From: Sphingomonas sp.
Lineage (GTDB): Bacteria > Pseudomonadota > Alphaproteobacteria > Sphingomonadales > Sphingomonadaceae
Assembly: GCF_017304615.1 (NCBI RefSeq)
Contig: NZ_JAFKLZ010000002.1
Location: forward strand, 434,001-498,000
Direction of reading: 5' to 3'
DNA length: 64,000 nt
Shown here: positions 9,075 to 18,334 of the stretch, piece by piece
Layout of the letters: the number at the start of each line of letters is the position of its first letter
Position numbering within the stretch: the first letter of the stretch is position 1
Notes under the pieces: generated by a model
What the model saw: only the letters and a program-made list of their open reading frames with translations
What the model was told of the DNA's origin: nothing
The model's database searches: none
Made by a program: the position numbers and the translations under genes

Positions 9075-10079
9075 TCATGGAAGCGCCGCGATTGCGTCGG
9101 CGAGCGGCCTGATCGCGGCTTCTCGCTGGTCCCATGACGTGACCAGCCGCACCTCGCCTGGCGCCCAGTCGTAGAAGTCGAACCCCAGCGCGCGAAGCCC
9201 CGCCGCTTCGTCCGGAGTCACGCGCAGGAACACCTCGTTGGCCTCGACCGGATAGACCAGCCGGTCGCCCGCCGCCTTCGCTAACAGCGCCGCTCCGGCG
9301 TTCGCGGCGCGCGCATTGTCGAGCCACACGTCGTCGTCGAGCATCGCCAGGATCTGCGCGGCGAGGAAGCGCCCCTTCGACAGGAGCAGCCCCGCGCGCT
9401 TGCGGCGATAGAGGCTGGCGTCGGCGAGTTCGGGCTTGAAGAACACCAAGGCCTCGGCGCTCATCCCGCCATTCTTGATGAACCCGAAGCTCAACGTATC
9501 GACCCCGGCGCGCCAGGTCAGGTCGGCGAGGTCCGCGCCGGTCGAGACGACCGCATTGGCGAACCGCGCACCGTCCATATGGAAGCCGAGCCCGCGCTCC
9601 CGGCAGAGATCGCCAAGCGCCGCCACGTCGTCGGGCATGTAGGTCAGGCCGTATTCGGTCGCGTTTGTGATCGACAGCGCATGCGCCTGAACCTGGTGGA
9701 CGTCAGGCCGGATCGCGTCGAGCACCGCCTTCGCGGCGTCGAGCGTCAGCTTCGCCCCCGGTCCTTCGGCCAGCAGCAGCTTCGCGCCCAGCAGGAAGAA
9801 ACCCGGCGCGCCGGCTTCGTCGGTGTTGATGTGCGCCTCGCGGTGACAGACCACCGCGCCATGCGGCTGGCAAAGCGCGGCGAGCGCGAGGCAATTGGCG
9901 GACGTGCCCGACGGCGTCCACAACACGCGCACGTCGGTCCCGAACAGGTCGGAAAAGCGTCCGTCGAGCTGGCGGCTCCAGCGATCGCCGTCATACGCGA
10001 CGTCGAGCGTGTTGGCGGCGGCGATCGCATCGATCACTTGCGGACAGGCGGGGGCTGCATTGTCGGAGAAGAAGTGCAT
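9075..10079 (-). CDS. ltaE: Low-specificity L-threonine aldolase
   Basis: PLP enzyme of 334 residues that cleaves threonine or allo-threonine to glycine and acetaldehyde. The fold type I pattern is clear: N-terminal FFSDNAAPACPQVIDAI, FHMDGARFANAVV with the PLP-binding Asp, and SFGFIKNGGMSAEALVFF, where the Lys is the expected Schiff-base residue (Pseudomonas-type enzymes have a GGTKNGM-like motif in this position). The gene symbol is used in the broad sense. It stands alone and lies downstream of the penicillin-binding protein gene, separated by a palindromic repeat. Confidence 0.92.
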   Translation of the reverse strand: MHFFSDNAAPACPQVIDAIAAANTLDVAYDGDRWSRQLDGRFSDLFGTDVRVLWTPSGTSANCLALAALCQPHGAVVCHREAHINTDEAGAPGFFLLGAKLLLAEGPGAKLTLDAAKAVLDAIRPDVHQVQAHALSITNATEYGLTYMPDDVAALGDLCRERGLGFHMDGARFANAVVSTGADLADLTWRAGVDTLSFGFIKNGGMSAEALVFFKPELADASLYRRKRAGLLLSKGRFLAAQILAMLDDDVWLDNARAANAGAALLAKAAGDRLVYPVEANEVFLRVTPDEAAGLRALGFDFYDWAPGEVRLVTSWDQREAAIRPLADAIAALP

Positions 10080-10121
10080 GGCGGCTCTTTGCCCGCAAGG
10101 AGGACCGGCTTCAATTCTTCC

Positions 10122-10197
10122 GTCACCCCGGACTTGATCCGGGGTCCCGCTTTTCCGACGCAGAAGACGCGGGAGGCCGGATCAAGTCCGGCATGAC
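10122..10197. repeat. Sphingomonad-type intergenic palindromic repeat
   Basis: Two copies of a 15-base core, CCGGACTTGATCCGG at 10128-10142 and its exact complement at 10177-10191, form an inverted repeat whose similarity extends to 10122-10150 and 10169-10197 (GTCACCCCGG and CCGGCATGAC at the outer ends). It lies between the end of the penicillin-binding protein gene and the start of threonine aldolase. The strong stem could stop or stabilise the upstream transcript. This kind of element is common between genes in sphingomonads and related alphaproteobacteria. Confidence 0.8.
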
Positions 10198-10207
10198 GAG
10201 GCGACTA

Positions 10208-12286
10208 TCACTGGTCGGGCGGCCTTGGCGGGCGATCGCCGGTGTCGGGCACGGGCGCGATCTTGATCGTGCCGTCCTTCTTGACCTGGACGTTCATACC
10301 CAGCCCTTCGATGCTGCCCTCGACCGGCACCGGCCCGATGCCCGGATCGATCGTCAAATTGCCGTCGGTCGAGTTGCCGTCGTCAGGCTCGGCGGCGGGC
10401 GGCGGTGGCGGCGGGGCGATGCCCAAAGCCTGTTGCATGAAATCCTTCCATACCCGCGCGGGCACGCCGCCGCCCGACAGGCCCGGATTGGGGGTGTTGT
10501 CGTCATTGCCGACCCACACGCCGACCACCAGGTCGCGCGCGAACCCGACGAACAGCGCGTCGCGCGCATCCTGCGTCGTTCCGGTCTTGCCATAGGTCGG
10601 CACTGACAGCGCCGCCTCGCGCCCGGTGCCGCTGGTCGCGGAGGCGGAGAGCAAGTCGAGCATTTCGTCGCGCACCTTGCCGCCGAACATGCTGCGCGTG
10701 CCGACGAGCCGGTCGTACCAGCTCTTTTCGGCGGTCGCATCGATCCCGCGCGCGGCGACCGGGTAGCCGTCGCCCGCCACCGCCGCGAACGCGCTGGTCA
10801 GTTCCAGCAGCGACCCTGTAGCCGTGCCGAGAGCGATCGTCGCCTCCCGCGGCAGCGGGGTAGTGATGCCAAGGTCGCGCGCCGCCTTGATGACGGCATC
10901 GACCCCGACCTTCTGGATCAGCCGCGCGGCGGCGACATTGGACGATTTCTGGAACGCACGGCGCAGCGTGATCTTGCCTTCATAGCGGCCGTCGCTGTTC
11001 TTCGGGCTCCACCCGGCGATCGTGACCGGCTCGTCCTCGATCATGTCGTCGGGGGTCAGGCCAGCGCGCATCGCCGCCAGATAGACAAACAGCTTGAACG
11101 CCGAGCCCGGCTGGCGCTGCGCTTGAGTCGCGCGGTTGAAGGGACTGGCGGCGTAATCCTTGCCGCCGACCATCGCGACGACGCGGCCGTCGGGGCGCAT
11201 CGCGACGATCGCGATCTGCGCCTGTTTGAGCCCGGCGCGGTTCGCGGCGCGCTCCGCCGCCTTCTGCAGGCGCCGGTCGAGCGTCGTCGTGACGGTCGAT
11301 TCCTGGCTGAGGTCGCCCGCCGTATCGCGCGCTTCGGGCAACACCCAGTCGGCGAAGTAGGTGCCGTCGGGGACCAGCTTGACCGGGCGCGGACGCGGCG
11401 TCGCGGGCTTGATCCCGAGCGCCTGCGTCTTGGTAAGCACGCCATTGTCGACCATCGTCGCCAGCACGACCTTCTCGCGGTCGCGCGCGCCCTTCAGGTT
11501 GCCGGTCGGCGCGAGCCGCGACGGCGCCTTGACCAGTCCAGCCAGCATCGCCGCCTGACTGATCGTCAATTCGCCCGGCTCGCAATCGAAATAATGCTCC
11601 GCCGCCGCGGTCAGTCCATAGACGTTATCGCCGAAATAGACGTTCGACAGGTAGCGCGACAGAATCTCGTTCTTTGACAGCCACGCTTCGAGCCAGAAGG
11701 CGATGAATATCTCGCGCAGCTTGCGCCCGGCGGTGCGGTCCGAATCGAGGAAGGCGTTCTTCGCGAGCTGTTGCGTGATCGTGCTCGCGCCCTCGCGCAC
11801 GCCGCCCGCGCCGATATTGCGAAACAAGGCGCGGCCCATCCCCCAGGGATCGACGCCCCAGTGCGAATAGAAGCGTCGATCCTCGACCGAAATGAACGCG
11901 CCCGTCACATATTTGGGCAGTTTCGACGCATCGACGGGCTTGCCGACCAGCGCCCCGCGTTTGGCGATCGGCGAGCCGTCGCTCGCGAGCAGCGTGATCG
12001 ACGGCGGGGTCGGCGGCTGGAGCGACTTGGACAGCGGTGCCGTCACCGCGAGCCAGCCGACCAGCACCACGAACAGGATGATGAACGCCGCCAGCGTGCG
12101 GACCAGGATGCGGCCCCAGCGGCGCTTCTTCTTCGGCGGCTTTTCCCCGCCCGGATAATCGAGCGGCGGGATATTCTCGAACGGATTGGGCGGCTCCGCC
12201 TCTGCCGGATAGGCGACATGCGCGCCCCAGCGAGGGTCTGGCTTACCGGCGTCCACAATATCGTTGGGCATTATCGCATGGTCCAC
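10208..12286 (-). CDS. Class A penicillin-binding protein (transglycosylase/transpeptidase)
   Basis: Bifunctional peptidoglycan synthase of 692 residues. Order of parts: a proline-rich cytoplasmic tail ending in PPKKKRRWGR, one membrane segment at about 60-80, a GT51 glycosyltransferase domain with EDRRFYSHWGVD (catalytic Glu) and STITQQLAKNAF, then a transpeptidase domain with the serine motif GSAFK, SSN and KTGTT. A low-complexity Pro-rich tail (IAPPPPPPAAEP) follows. It polymerises and cross-links glycan strands on the periplasmic face. Family PBP1A/PBP1C type; the exact subclass is not certain. It is divergent from the FMN reductase gene. Confidence 0.95.
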   Translation of the reverse strand: MDHAIMPNDIVDAGKPDPRWGAHVAYPAEAEPPNPFENIPPLDYPGGEKPPKKKRRWGRILVRTLAAFIILFVVLVGWLAVTAPLSKSLQPPTPPSITLLASDGSPIAKRGALVGKPVDASKLPKYVTGAFISVEDRRFYSHWGVDPWGMGRALFRNIGAGGVREGASTITQQLAKNAFLDSDRTAGRKLREIFIAFWLEAWLSKNEILSRYLSNVYFGDNVYGLTAAAEHYFDCEPGELTISQAAMLAGLVKAPSRLAPTGNLKGARDREKVVLATMVDNGVLTKTQALGIKPATPRPRPVKLVPDGTYFADWVLPEARDTAGDLSQESTVTTTLDRRLQKAAERAANRAGLKQAQIAIVAMRPDGRVVAMVGGKDYAASPFNRATQAQRQPGSAFKLFVYLAAMRAGLTPDDMIEDEPVTIAGWSPKNSDGRYEGKITLRRAFQKSSNVAAARLIQKVGVDAVIKAARDLGITTPLPREATIALGTATGSLLELTSAFAAVAGDGYPVAARGIDATAEKSWYDRLVGTRSMFGGKVRDEMLDLLSASATSGTGREAALSVPTYGKTGTTQDARDALFVGFARDLVVGVWVGNDDNTPNPGLSGGGVPARVWKDFMQQALGIAPPPPPPAAEPDDGNSTDGNLTIDPGIGPVPVEGSIEGLGMNVQVKKDGTIKIAPVPDTGDRPPRPPDQ

Positions 12287-12457
12287 ACGGCCAGATAGCC
12301 GATGAGCGTATTACTCATGTAACACAGATGATGCAAGTCGCCCACGTCGGTCGCCATCTATCCGAAACGAAGCGCGCCGCACAGTCTCCACATTGAGCAC
12401 GGGCGCGCGGGCCGCTATCGCTGAGTCGGCCGCACCTCGCGGCGGGGAATCGCGAAT

Positions 12458-13036
12458 ATGGCCGATGTGCCGCTGGTAGTGGGAATTGGCGGTACGATCG
12501 GCGCGGTGTCGTCGACCGAACGCGCCCTGCGGATCGCGCTGGAGGCCGCGGGGCGCGAAGGCTTCCGCACCCGGCTGTTCGGTGGCGAGGACATGGCGCG
12601 CCTGCCCCTCTACGACCCGCGCAGCGCCGCGCGGACCCACCACGAGCAGGATTTCGTCGATGCGGTGCGCAGCGCGTCCGCGCTGATCATCGCCAGCCCG
12701 GGCTATCACGGCAGCATTTCCGGCGTGGTCAAGAACGCGCTCGACCTGCTCGAGGAAACGGCGAAGGATGATCGCCCCTATCTCGCCGACATGCCGGTGG
12801 GGCTGATCGCAACCGCTTATGGATGGCAGGCGACGGGGAGCACGATCGCCGCCCTGCGATCGATCGTCCATGCGCTGCGCGGCTGGCCGACGCCGTTTGC
12901 CGCAGCGATCAATACCCAGATCACCAAGTTCGACGACCAGGGCGGCGTCACCGACCCGGCGGTGATGGAACAGCTATGTCTGGTCGGCAAACAGGTCGCC
13001 CGCTTCGCGCCATTGGTCGATCGCAACAGCGCTTGA
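12458..13036 (+). CDS. NADPH-dependent FMN reductase family protein
   Basis: Flavodoxin-like protein of 192 residues. It begins with the phosphate-binding loop GIGGTIGAVSSTERAL and carries SPGYHGSISGVVKNALDLL, the motif that holds the FMN ring and forms the dimer contact in azoreductase/ArsH-type reductases. It likely reduces FMN or quinones with NAD(P)H in the cytoplasm. It is followed 34 bases later by the GH130-like gene on the same strand, so they may be one transcript. Confidence 0.88.
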   Translation: MADVPLVVGIGGTIGAVSSTERALRIALEAAGREGFRTRLFGGEDMARLPLYDPRSAARTHHEQDFVDAVRSASALIIASPGYHGSISGVVKNALDLLEETAKDDRPYLADMPVGLIATAYGWQATGSTIAALRSIVHALRGWPTPFAAAINTQITKFDDQGGVTDPAVMEQLCLVGKQVARFAPLVDRNSA

Positions 13037-13070
13037 TGGCTCAAAACCCAGTTTCGCGCGTATGGCGGGC

Positions 13071-14354
13071 ATGAGCCTGTTCAAGCATTCCAAACTGCAC
13101 CTCGCGCCCGATGCCGGGCGGACGGTGATCCGTCCCTTCGACCCGCAATATCCCGACGCCTTCAAAGACAATGCGCCCAGCAGGATGGAGCGGATCGTCG
13201 ATGCGGTGCTGGGGATGGATTCGGCGCAGCTCGCCGCCCGCCGGCACGACATGGTCGAGTCGCTCGACCATCGACACCGCAACCTCGAGCAATTGCTGTT
13301 GCGCCGCTATGAGGAAGTCGCACAGCGCGTCCCTGCCGCGGCGAGCGCGTCGAACGCGGCCAAGCCGATCATCGGCGCGTATTTCAGCGAAGAATATTCG
13401 TTCGAAGCGGCCGCGCTCTTCAACCCCAGCATGGTGCTCGATCCCGACCAGAACGGCGCGCCCGACGGCGGTGTGCGCTTTCTCCTGTCGCTGCGCGGGA
13501 TCGGCGAGGGGCATATCTCGTCGGTGACGTTTCGCACGGGCTCTTGGAGTCCGAAACACGGTTTCACCGTCGACAAGGCGAGCGAGACCGCCATTTCTCC
13601 GCGGATCGAGGATGCCGACGTCTCCGTCGACGGCGTGACGCGCATCCTGTGCGGCGGCAGCAGAAATCCTTCCGAAAGCGTGCTCTTTCCCGTCACGCCA
13701 AGCCAGCGACAGGGGATCGAGGATCTACGCATGTGCCGCTTCGTCGACGATGACGGCGCAGTCGAGTATCTCGGCACCTACACCGCCTTCGACGGGCGGA
13801 GCGCGCGGTCCGAACTGCTGCGCGGGTTCGCGCATAATGAATTCGAAATGCACCCTATGTCGGGGTCGGCGGCGGAGGCAAAGGGCATGGCCTTGTTCCC
13901 CCGCCGGATCGACGGGCGCTACGTGATGCTGGGGCGGCAGGACAACGAGAACATCTGGCTGCTCCGCTCGGACGATCTCTACACCTGGGATGGCGGCGAC
14001 ATCCTGATCCAACCGAAATTCCCGTGGGACCTTTGCCAGATGGGCAATTGCGGGTCTCCGATCGAGTTGGACGAGGGCTGGCTGGTGATCACTCACGGCG
14101 TCGGAATGGTGCGCAACTATTCTATCGGCGCGGCGCTGCTCGACAAAGGCGATCCGTCAAAGGTGCTGGCGCGCACTGCCGAACCGATCCTCAGCCCGAG
14201 CCCCAACGAACGCGACGGTTACGTCCCTAACGTCGTCTATAGCTGCGGGGCGATGGTCCACGATCGCACGTTGCTGCTGCCCTATGGCATCGCCGACAAT
14301 TTCGCCGCGTTTGCGTCGTGCAAGGTGGACGACCTGCTGACGGCAATGATCTAA
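13071..14354 (+). CDS. Glycosidase of the GH130 type (beta-mannoside phosphorylase-like)
   Basis: Protein of about 427 residues with five-bladed propeller features of family GH130, whose members phosphorolyse or hydrolyse beta-1,2- or beta-1,4-linked mannosides. Telling segments are AALFNPSMVLD, EGHISSVTFRTG, GRYVMLGRQDNENIWLL and NCGSPIELDEGWLVITHGVG. An N-terminal extension of roughly 120 residues before the first blade is longer than in the short GH130 enzymes. ATG 13071 is preferred over 13062 because it has a weak GGCGGG just ahead. No signal peptide, so it is cytoplasmic. No sugar transporter or mannose gene lies nearby. Confidence 0.85.
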   Translation: MSLFKHSKLHLAPDAGRTVIRPFDPQYPDAFKDNAPSRMERIVDAVLGMDSAQLAARRHDMVESLDHRHRNLEQLLLRRYEEVAQRVPAAASASNAAKPIIGAYFSEEYSFEAAALFNPSMVLDPDQNGAPDGGVRFLLSLRGIGEGHISSVTFRTGSWSPKHGFTVDKASETAISPRIEDADVSVDGVTRILCGGSRNPSESVLFPVTPSQRQGIEDLRMCRFVDDDGAVEYLGTYTAFDGRSARSELLRGFAHNEFEMHPMSGSAAEAKGMALFPRRIDGRYVMLGRQDNENIWLLRSDDLYTWDGGDILIQPKFPWDLCQMGNCGSPIELDEGWLVITHGVGMVRNYSIGAALLDKGDPSKVLARTAEPILSPSPNERDGYVPNVVYSCGAMVHDRTLLLPYGIADNFAAFASCKVDDLLTAMI

Positions 14355-14361
14355 CGGAAAA

Positions 14362-14436
<75 letters not shown>

Positions 14437-14514
14437 ACTCGCGTCGGGCCTAGGGCCAGCGGACGGGAGGCGCGCCTGTGCCCGCCGCCTCCCCGGTTGT
14501 CAAGGCGCGTAACC

Positions 14515-15609
14515 CTACCAGCGATAGTTGGTCACGACGCCCATCACCACCGCCTGCATCAGCGCCTGGCGTTCGGGGATCGTCTTGTTGGTGTCGCCGA
14601 TCATCACCGCGATCGTGAAGGTCTTGCCGTTGGGCGACACGAGGAAACCGACATCGTTATAGCCCGCCGTGCGACCGCTGAAATTCTGGCCGGTCCCGGT
14701 CTTGTGCCCGAACGTCCAGCCTTCCGGCACCGCGCCGCGCATCCGTTGCTTGCCGGTGCGCGACGATTCCATTGTGCTGATCAGATATTGCGTCGACGAG
14801 GGCGACAGCAATTCGCCGCGCTTGAGCCGGCCCAGCGCGGTCGCGATCGCACGCGGCGCGGCACCGTCGGGGGGATCGGCGATATAGCGTTCGAACGCAT
14901 CCATCCGGGTCGAGGCCGGGATTTGCGACCGCGCGCGCTCGAACGCATTGCCCTTCGAATATTCGGGCTTCCAGTCCATCCCGGCGGTCAGGCTTTGTAG
15001 CGCGCGCTCGCCGGGGCCGAAGCGGATGTCGGCGATCGCCTTCTTCGCCAGAAACGCGCGCACCACGCTCGGTCCGCCGACATATTGCAGCAGCCGGTCG
15101 TTGGCGGTGTTGTCGCTTTGCGTCATCGCGCGCTGAAGCAGTTCGCCGACCGTCGTCTGGTATCCCGCATCCTTCACCAGCGCCGCGATCGGCTGGTTGA
15201 ACAGGGTCAAATCTTCCTTCTTGACCGTGATCGGATCGTCGAGCGTCAGCTTACCCTGGTCGCGCGCGTCGAGCACGGTCATTGCCACCCACAGCTTCGA
15301 CACGCTTTGCTGAGGCAGCTTCAGGTCGCCGTTCGATTCGACCGTCCAGCCGTCATCGAGGCTCTTGACCGCGATCCCCACTTTCCCGCCGAAATCGCGC
15401 GTCAGCATCTGAACGAGGGAGACGAGAGCCTCTGGCGGCAGCTTTGGTTTCGGCGGCAGCGGTTGGACCACGGGCCGGGGCGGGGCGAACACCACAGACG
15501 GGGGCGCGTCCGCCCGCACCATCCGGCTGTCCGATACGCAGCCGGCGATCGCGAACCCCGCCAGACCGCCCATCATCACCTTGCCGAAACGCCGCACCGT
15601 AAACGCCAT
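14515..15609 (-). CDS. Class A beta-lactamase-like serine hydrolase, lipoprotein
   Basis: Protein of 364 residues with a lipobox (GFAIAGC, Cys24), a Pro-rich linker to about residue 60, and then a class A beta-lactamase fold. The active-site set is visible: Ser102-Val-Ser-Lys105, Ser165-Asp-Asn and Lys303-Thr-Gly-Thr. In the omega loop it reads GPGERALQ, so the general-base Glu is present at 201, but the usual ExxLN is ExxLQ. It may hydrolyse beta-lactams or act as a cell-wall carboxypeptidase or esterase; sequence alone does not decide. Anchored in the periplasm by lipidation. A GATAC-T-GTATC palindrome lies at 15636-15646 upstream. Confidence 0.85.
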   Translation of the reverse strand: MAFTVRRFGKVMMGGLAGFAIAGCVSDSRMVRADAPPSVVFAPPRPVVQPLPPKPKLPPEALVSLVQMLTRDFGGKVGIAVKSLDDGWTVESNGDLKLPQQSVSKLWVAMTVLDARDQGKLTLDDPITVKKEDLTLFNQPIAALVKDAGYQTTVGELLQRAMTQSDNTANDRLLQYVGGPSVVRAFLAKKAIADIRFGPGERALQSLTAGMDWKPEYSKGNAFERARSQIPASTRMDAFERYIADPPDGAAPRAIATALGRLKRGELLSPSSTQYLISTMESSRTGKQRMRGAVPEGWTFGHKTGTGQNFSGRTAGYNDVGFLVSPNGKTFTIAVMIGDTNKTIPERQALMQAVVMGVVTNYRW

Positions 15610-15749
15610 ACAGCCCCCGCCACTACTGACCGAGAGATACTGTATCGCCCGGCTTTGGTTGAGGAATCCCTTTTCTTACCCCGCGCGCGATGAACCGCGC
15701 CTGAAAAGCGGTGGATCGAGTCGATCAACCGGCTGGAAAGGCGCCAGAA

Positions 15750-17336
15750 TCAAGGGACGAGGACGGTATCGACCGCAACCGCCAGCGTTTCGGGGTAATC
15801 GAGCGTGTAGTGCAGCCCACGCGATTCGTGGCGATGCAGCGCCGACCGCACGATCAAATCGGCGGTCTGGAGCAGGTTCCGCAGTTCGATCAGGTCGGGC
15901 GTCACGCGGAAATGGCCGTAATAATCGCCGATCTCGTCGGTCAGCATCTTGATGCGGTGCGCGGCGCGTTCGAGGCGTTTGGTGGTCCGCACGATACCGA
16001 CATAATTCCACATGAAGCGGCGGATCTCGGTCCAGTTCTGCTTGATCACCACCTCCTCGTCCGAATCGGTGACTCGGCTTTCGTCCCATGGCCGGATCGC
16101 GGGCGGCGGCGGCAGGTCGTCCCAATGCTCGTTGATATGATTTGCGCAGGCCTCACCGAACACGAAACATTCGAGCAGCGAATTGGACGCCAGGCGATTG
16201 GCGCCGTGCAAGCCGGACTGGGTGCATTCGCCCGCGGCATAGAGGCCGGGCAGATCGGTGCGGCCGTCGAGATCGATCACGATCCCGCCGCAGGTGTAAT
16301 GCTGCGCGGGGACGACCGGGATCGGTTCCCTGGTCATGTCGATGCCGAGGCCGATCAGCTTTTCGTAGATCGTCGGGAAGTGATGGGTGACAAACTCCGC
16401 GCCCATATGGCTGATGTCGAGATGGACGTAATCGAGACCGAGCCGCTTGATCTCATGGTCAATCGCGCGCGCCACGACGTCGCGCGGCGCGAGTTCGGCG
16501 CGCGGATCGAAATCGGGCATGAAGCGGTACCCGTTGTCGGGGAGCAGCAGATGCCCGCCCTCGCCCCGGACCGCCTCTGTAATCAGGAAGTTCTTGACCT
16601 CGAGATTGTAGAGGCAGGTCGGGTGGAACTGCATCATCTCCATGTTGGAGATGCGGCATCCGGCGCGCCACGCCATCGCGATGCCGTCGCCGGTCGCGCC
16701 GCGCGGCGCGGTCGAGAACAGATAGGTGCGCCCCGCTCCGCCGGTCGCGAGAATGGTAGCGTTCGCGGTGAACAGTTCGACGCGCCCCGTCGCGCGGTTG
16801 ACCGCATAGACGCCCCAGACATTGCCCGCCCCCGAATAACGCTCCTCATGCTTCGAGGTCGCGAGGTCGATCACCACCATGTCGGGGACCAGCGTGATGT
16901 TCGAATGCGACTGCGCGGCGTGGAGCAGCGCCTCCTGCACCGCCCAGCCGGTCGCGTCGTTGACGTGGACGATGCGGCGGTGGCTGTGCCCGCCCTCGCG
17001 CGTCAGATGGAGGTCGCCGGCCTCCTTGTTGAACGGCACGCCGAGTTCGATCAGCCGCTCGATCGCGCGCGGCGCGCCCTCGACGACGAACTCGACCGTC
17101 TTGCGGTCGTTGAGTCCCGCCCCGGCGATCATCGTGTCCTCGATATGGCTTTCGAACGTATCGCCGGGCTCGAGCACCGCGGCGATCCCGCCCTGCGCCC
17201 AGGCGGTCGATCCTTCGGCGAGCCCGCCCTTGGCGAGCACCGTGACCTTGAACCGCTCGGCCAGGTTCAGCGCGGCGGTGAGGCCCGCTGCGCCGGAACC
17301 GATGATCAGGACGTCGGACTGATGGGGTACGCTCAT
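15750..17336 (-). CDS. nadB: L-aspartate oxidase
   Basis: FAD enzyme of 528 residues that oxidises L-aspartate to iminoaspartate, the first step of de novo NAD synthesis. It has the N-terminal dinucleotide motif VLIIGSGAAGLTAALNLAE, the GSTAWAQGGIAA segment typical of NadB, HRRIVHVNDATGWAVQEALL, and the C-terminal FAD site GLYAAGECTQSGLHGANRLASNSLLE (split here around residue 345-370). Length is as expected (about 530). ATG 17336 (MSVPHQSDV) is preferred to an upstream ATG at 17354. The partners nadA and nadC are not in the window. Confidence 0.96.
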   Translation of the reverse strand: MSVPHQSDVLIIGSGAAGLTAALNLAERFKVTVLAKGGLAEGSTAWAQGGIAAVLEPGDTFESHIEDTMIAGAGLNDRKTVEFVVEGAPRAIERLIELGVPFNKEAGDLHLTREGGHSHRRIVHVNDATGWAVQEALLHAAQSHSNITLVPDMVVIDLATSKHEERYSGAGNVWGVYAVNRATGRVELFTANATILATGGAGRTYLFSTAPRGATGDGIAMAWRAGCRISNMEMMQFHPTCLYNLEVKNFLITEAVRGEGGHLLLPDNGYRFMPDFDPRAELAPRDVVARAIDHEIKRLGLDYVHLDISHMGAEFVTHHFPTIYEKLIGLGIDMTREPIPVVPAQHYTCGGIVIDLDGRTDLPGLYAAGECTQSGLHGANRLASNSLLECFVFGEACANHINEHWDDLPPPPAIRPWDESRVTDSDEEVVIKQNWTEIRRFMWNYVGIVRTTKRLERAAHRIKMLTDEIGDYYGHFRVTPDLIELRNLLQTADLIVRSALHRHESRGLHYTLDYPETLAVAVDTVLVP

Positions 17337-17416
17337 GCGGGCATCGTGGCACATTCGGGGTCGGAAGGGACAGCCTTAAGTGGACCTGCGCCCCCGCGAG
17401 CGATAGGCTCGCCCCC

Positions 17417-18331
17417 ATGCCGATGATCCAGCGCCTGACCGCCGCCATCCTCCTCCTTCTCGCCGCGAGTTGGAGTCCCGCCGCGCAGGCCGCCGGATGC
17501 GCAATCGGCAAACCGGGGGAGACCGTGCGCGTCGCAGTCCCCGGCACCGAACGATCGGTGGTGATCCATATGCCCGCCGGACGCGCGGATCGCCCCGCGC
17601 CGCTCGTCTTCCTGTTCCACGGCAGCGGCGGCAACGGACTAGGCGCGCTCGAACACGCAAAGCTCGCCACGACCGCCGACCGGTACGGCTTCATCGTCGT
17701 CGCGCCCGACGGCGGCATTCCGATAACCAGCCGCAATTTCGTGTGGAACATCCCCGGCGTGCCGGCAGTCACCGGACGGATGCCGACCGCGACCGATGCC
17801 GACGATGTCGCGTTCGTCCTGGCGACGATCGACTGGCTGACGGCGCAGCGCTGCGCCGACCGCACGCGCGTCTATGCCACCGGCATTTCGGGCGGCGGGC
17901 GGTTGAGTTCGTGGCTGGGGTGCGTCGCCGCCGACCGCTTCGCCGCGATCGCGCCCGTCGTGGGCCTGCGCGCGGGCAATCCGCTGGCCGCCGACAAGAC
18001 TCACCCCGACCCCGCGACGTGCCGCCCGAGCCGCCCGATGCCGGTCCTCGCCTTCGCCGGCGACGCCGACACGACCAACCCGATCGCGGGCGGCGGCGCG
18101 CCTTACTGGCAATATCCGATGACCGCCGCCGAAGCGCGCTGGGCCGACCTCAACGGCTGCCGCAAGCCGCTTGCCCGGCGAGAGGTCTCCGCCAAGATCT
18201 ACGAGGAAGGCTACACCGCCTGCCGCAAGGGCGCCGACGTCCGCGCCCGCGTGACGATCGGCGGCCCGCACGACTGGGTGGTCGACAACGACGCGATGTG
18301 GGCCTTTTTCGCCGCGCACCGGCGGCGGTAA
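17417..18331 (+). CDS. PHB-depolymerase/LpqC-type esterase, exported
   Basis: Alpha/beta hydrolase of 304 residues with a signal peptide (MPMIQRLTAAILLLLAASWSPAAQA). Key sites: oxyanion strand FLFHGSGGNG, nucleophile elbow GISGGG, probable acid in FAGDADTTNPI and catalytic His in GGPHDW near the C-terminus. This arrangement fits the polyhydroxybutyrate depolymerase family, whose members also include feruloyl and acetylxylan esterases. Secreted or periplasmic. Its ribosome binding site is not clear. It ends four bases from the convergent ABC ATPase gene. Confidence 0.88.
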   Translation: MPMIQRLTAAILLLLAASWSPAAQAAGCAIGKPGETVRVAVPGTERSVVIHMPAGRADRPAPLVFLFHGSGGNGLGALEHAKLATTADRYGFIVVAPDGGIPITSRNFVWNIPGVPAVTGRMPTATDADDVAFVLATIDWLTAQRCADRTRVYATGISGGGRLSSWLGCVAADRFAAIAPVVGLRAGNPLAADKTHPDPATCRPSRPMPVLAFAGDADTTNPIAGGGAPYWQYPMTAAEARWADLNGCRKPLARREVSAKIYEEGYTACRKGADVRARVTIGGPHDWVVDNDAMWAFFAAHRRR

Positions 18332-18334
18332 GCG

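Noticed and set aside
10122-10197. CRISPR-like repeat
   Set aside because: Only two arms in inverted orientation with no regular spacers; it is a single palindromic intergenic element.
15636-15646. GATAC-T-GTATC palindrome as BlaI/MecI or AmpR operator upstream of the beta-lactamase-like gene
   Set aside because: It does not match the operator patterns I know, and no blaI, blaR or ampR gene is near.
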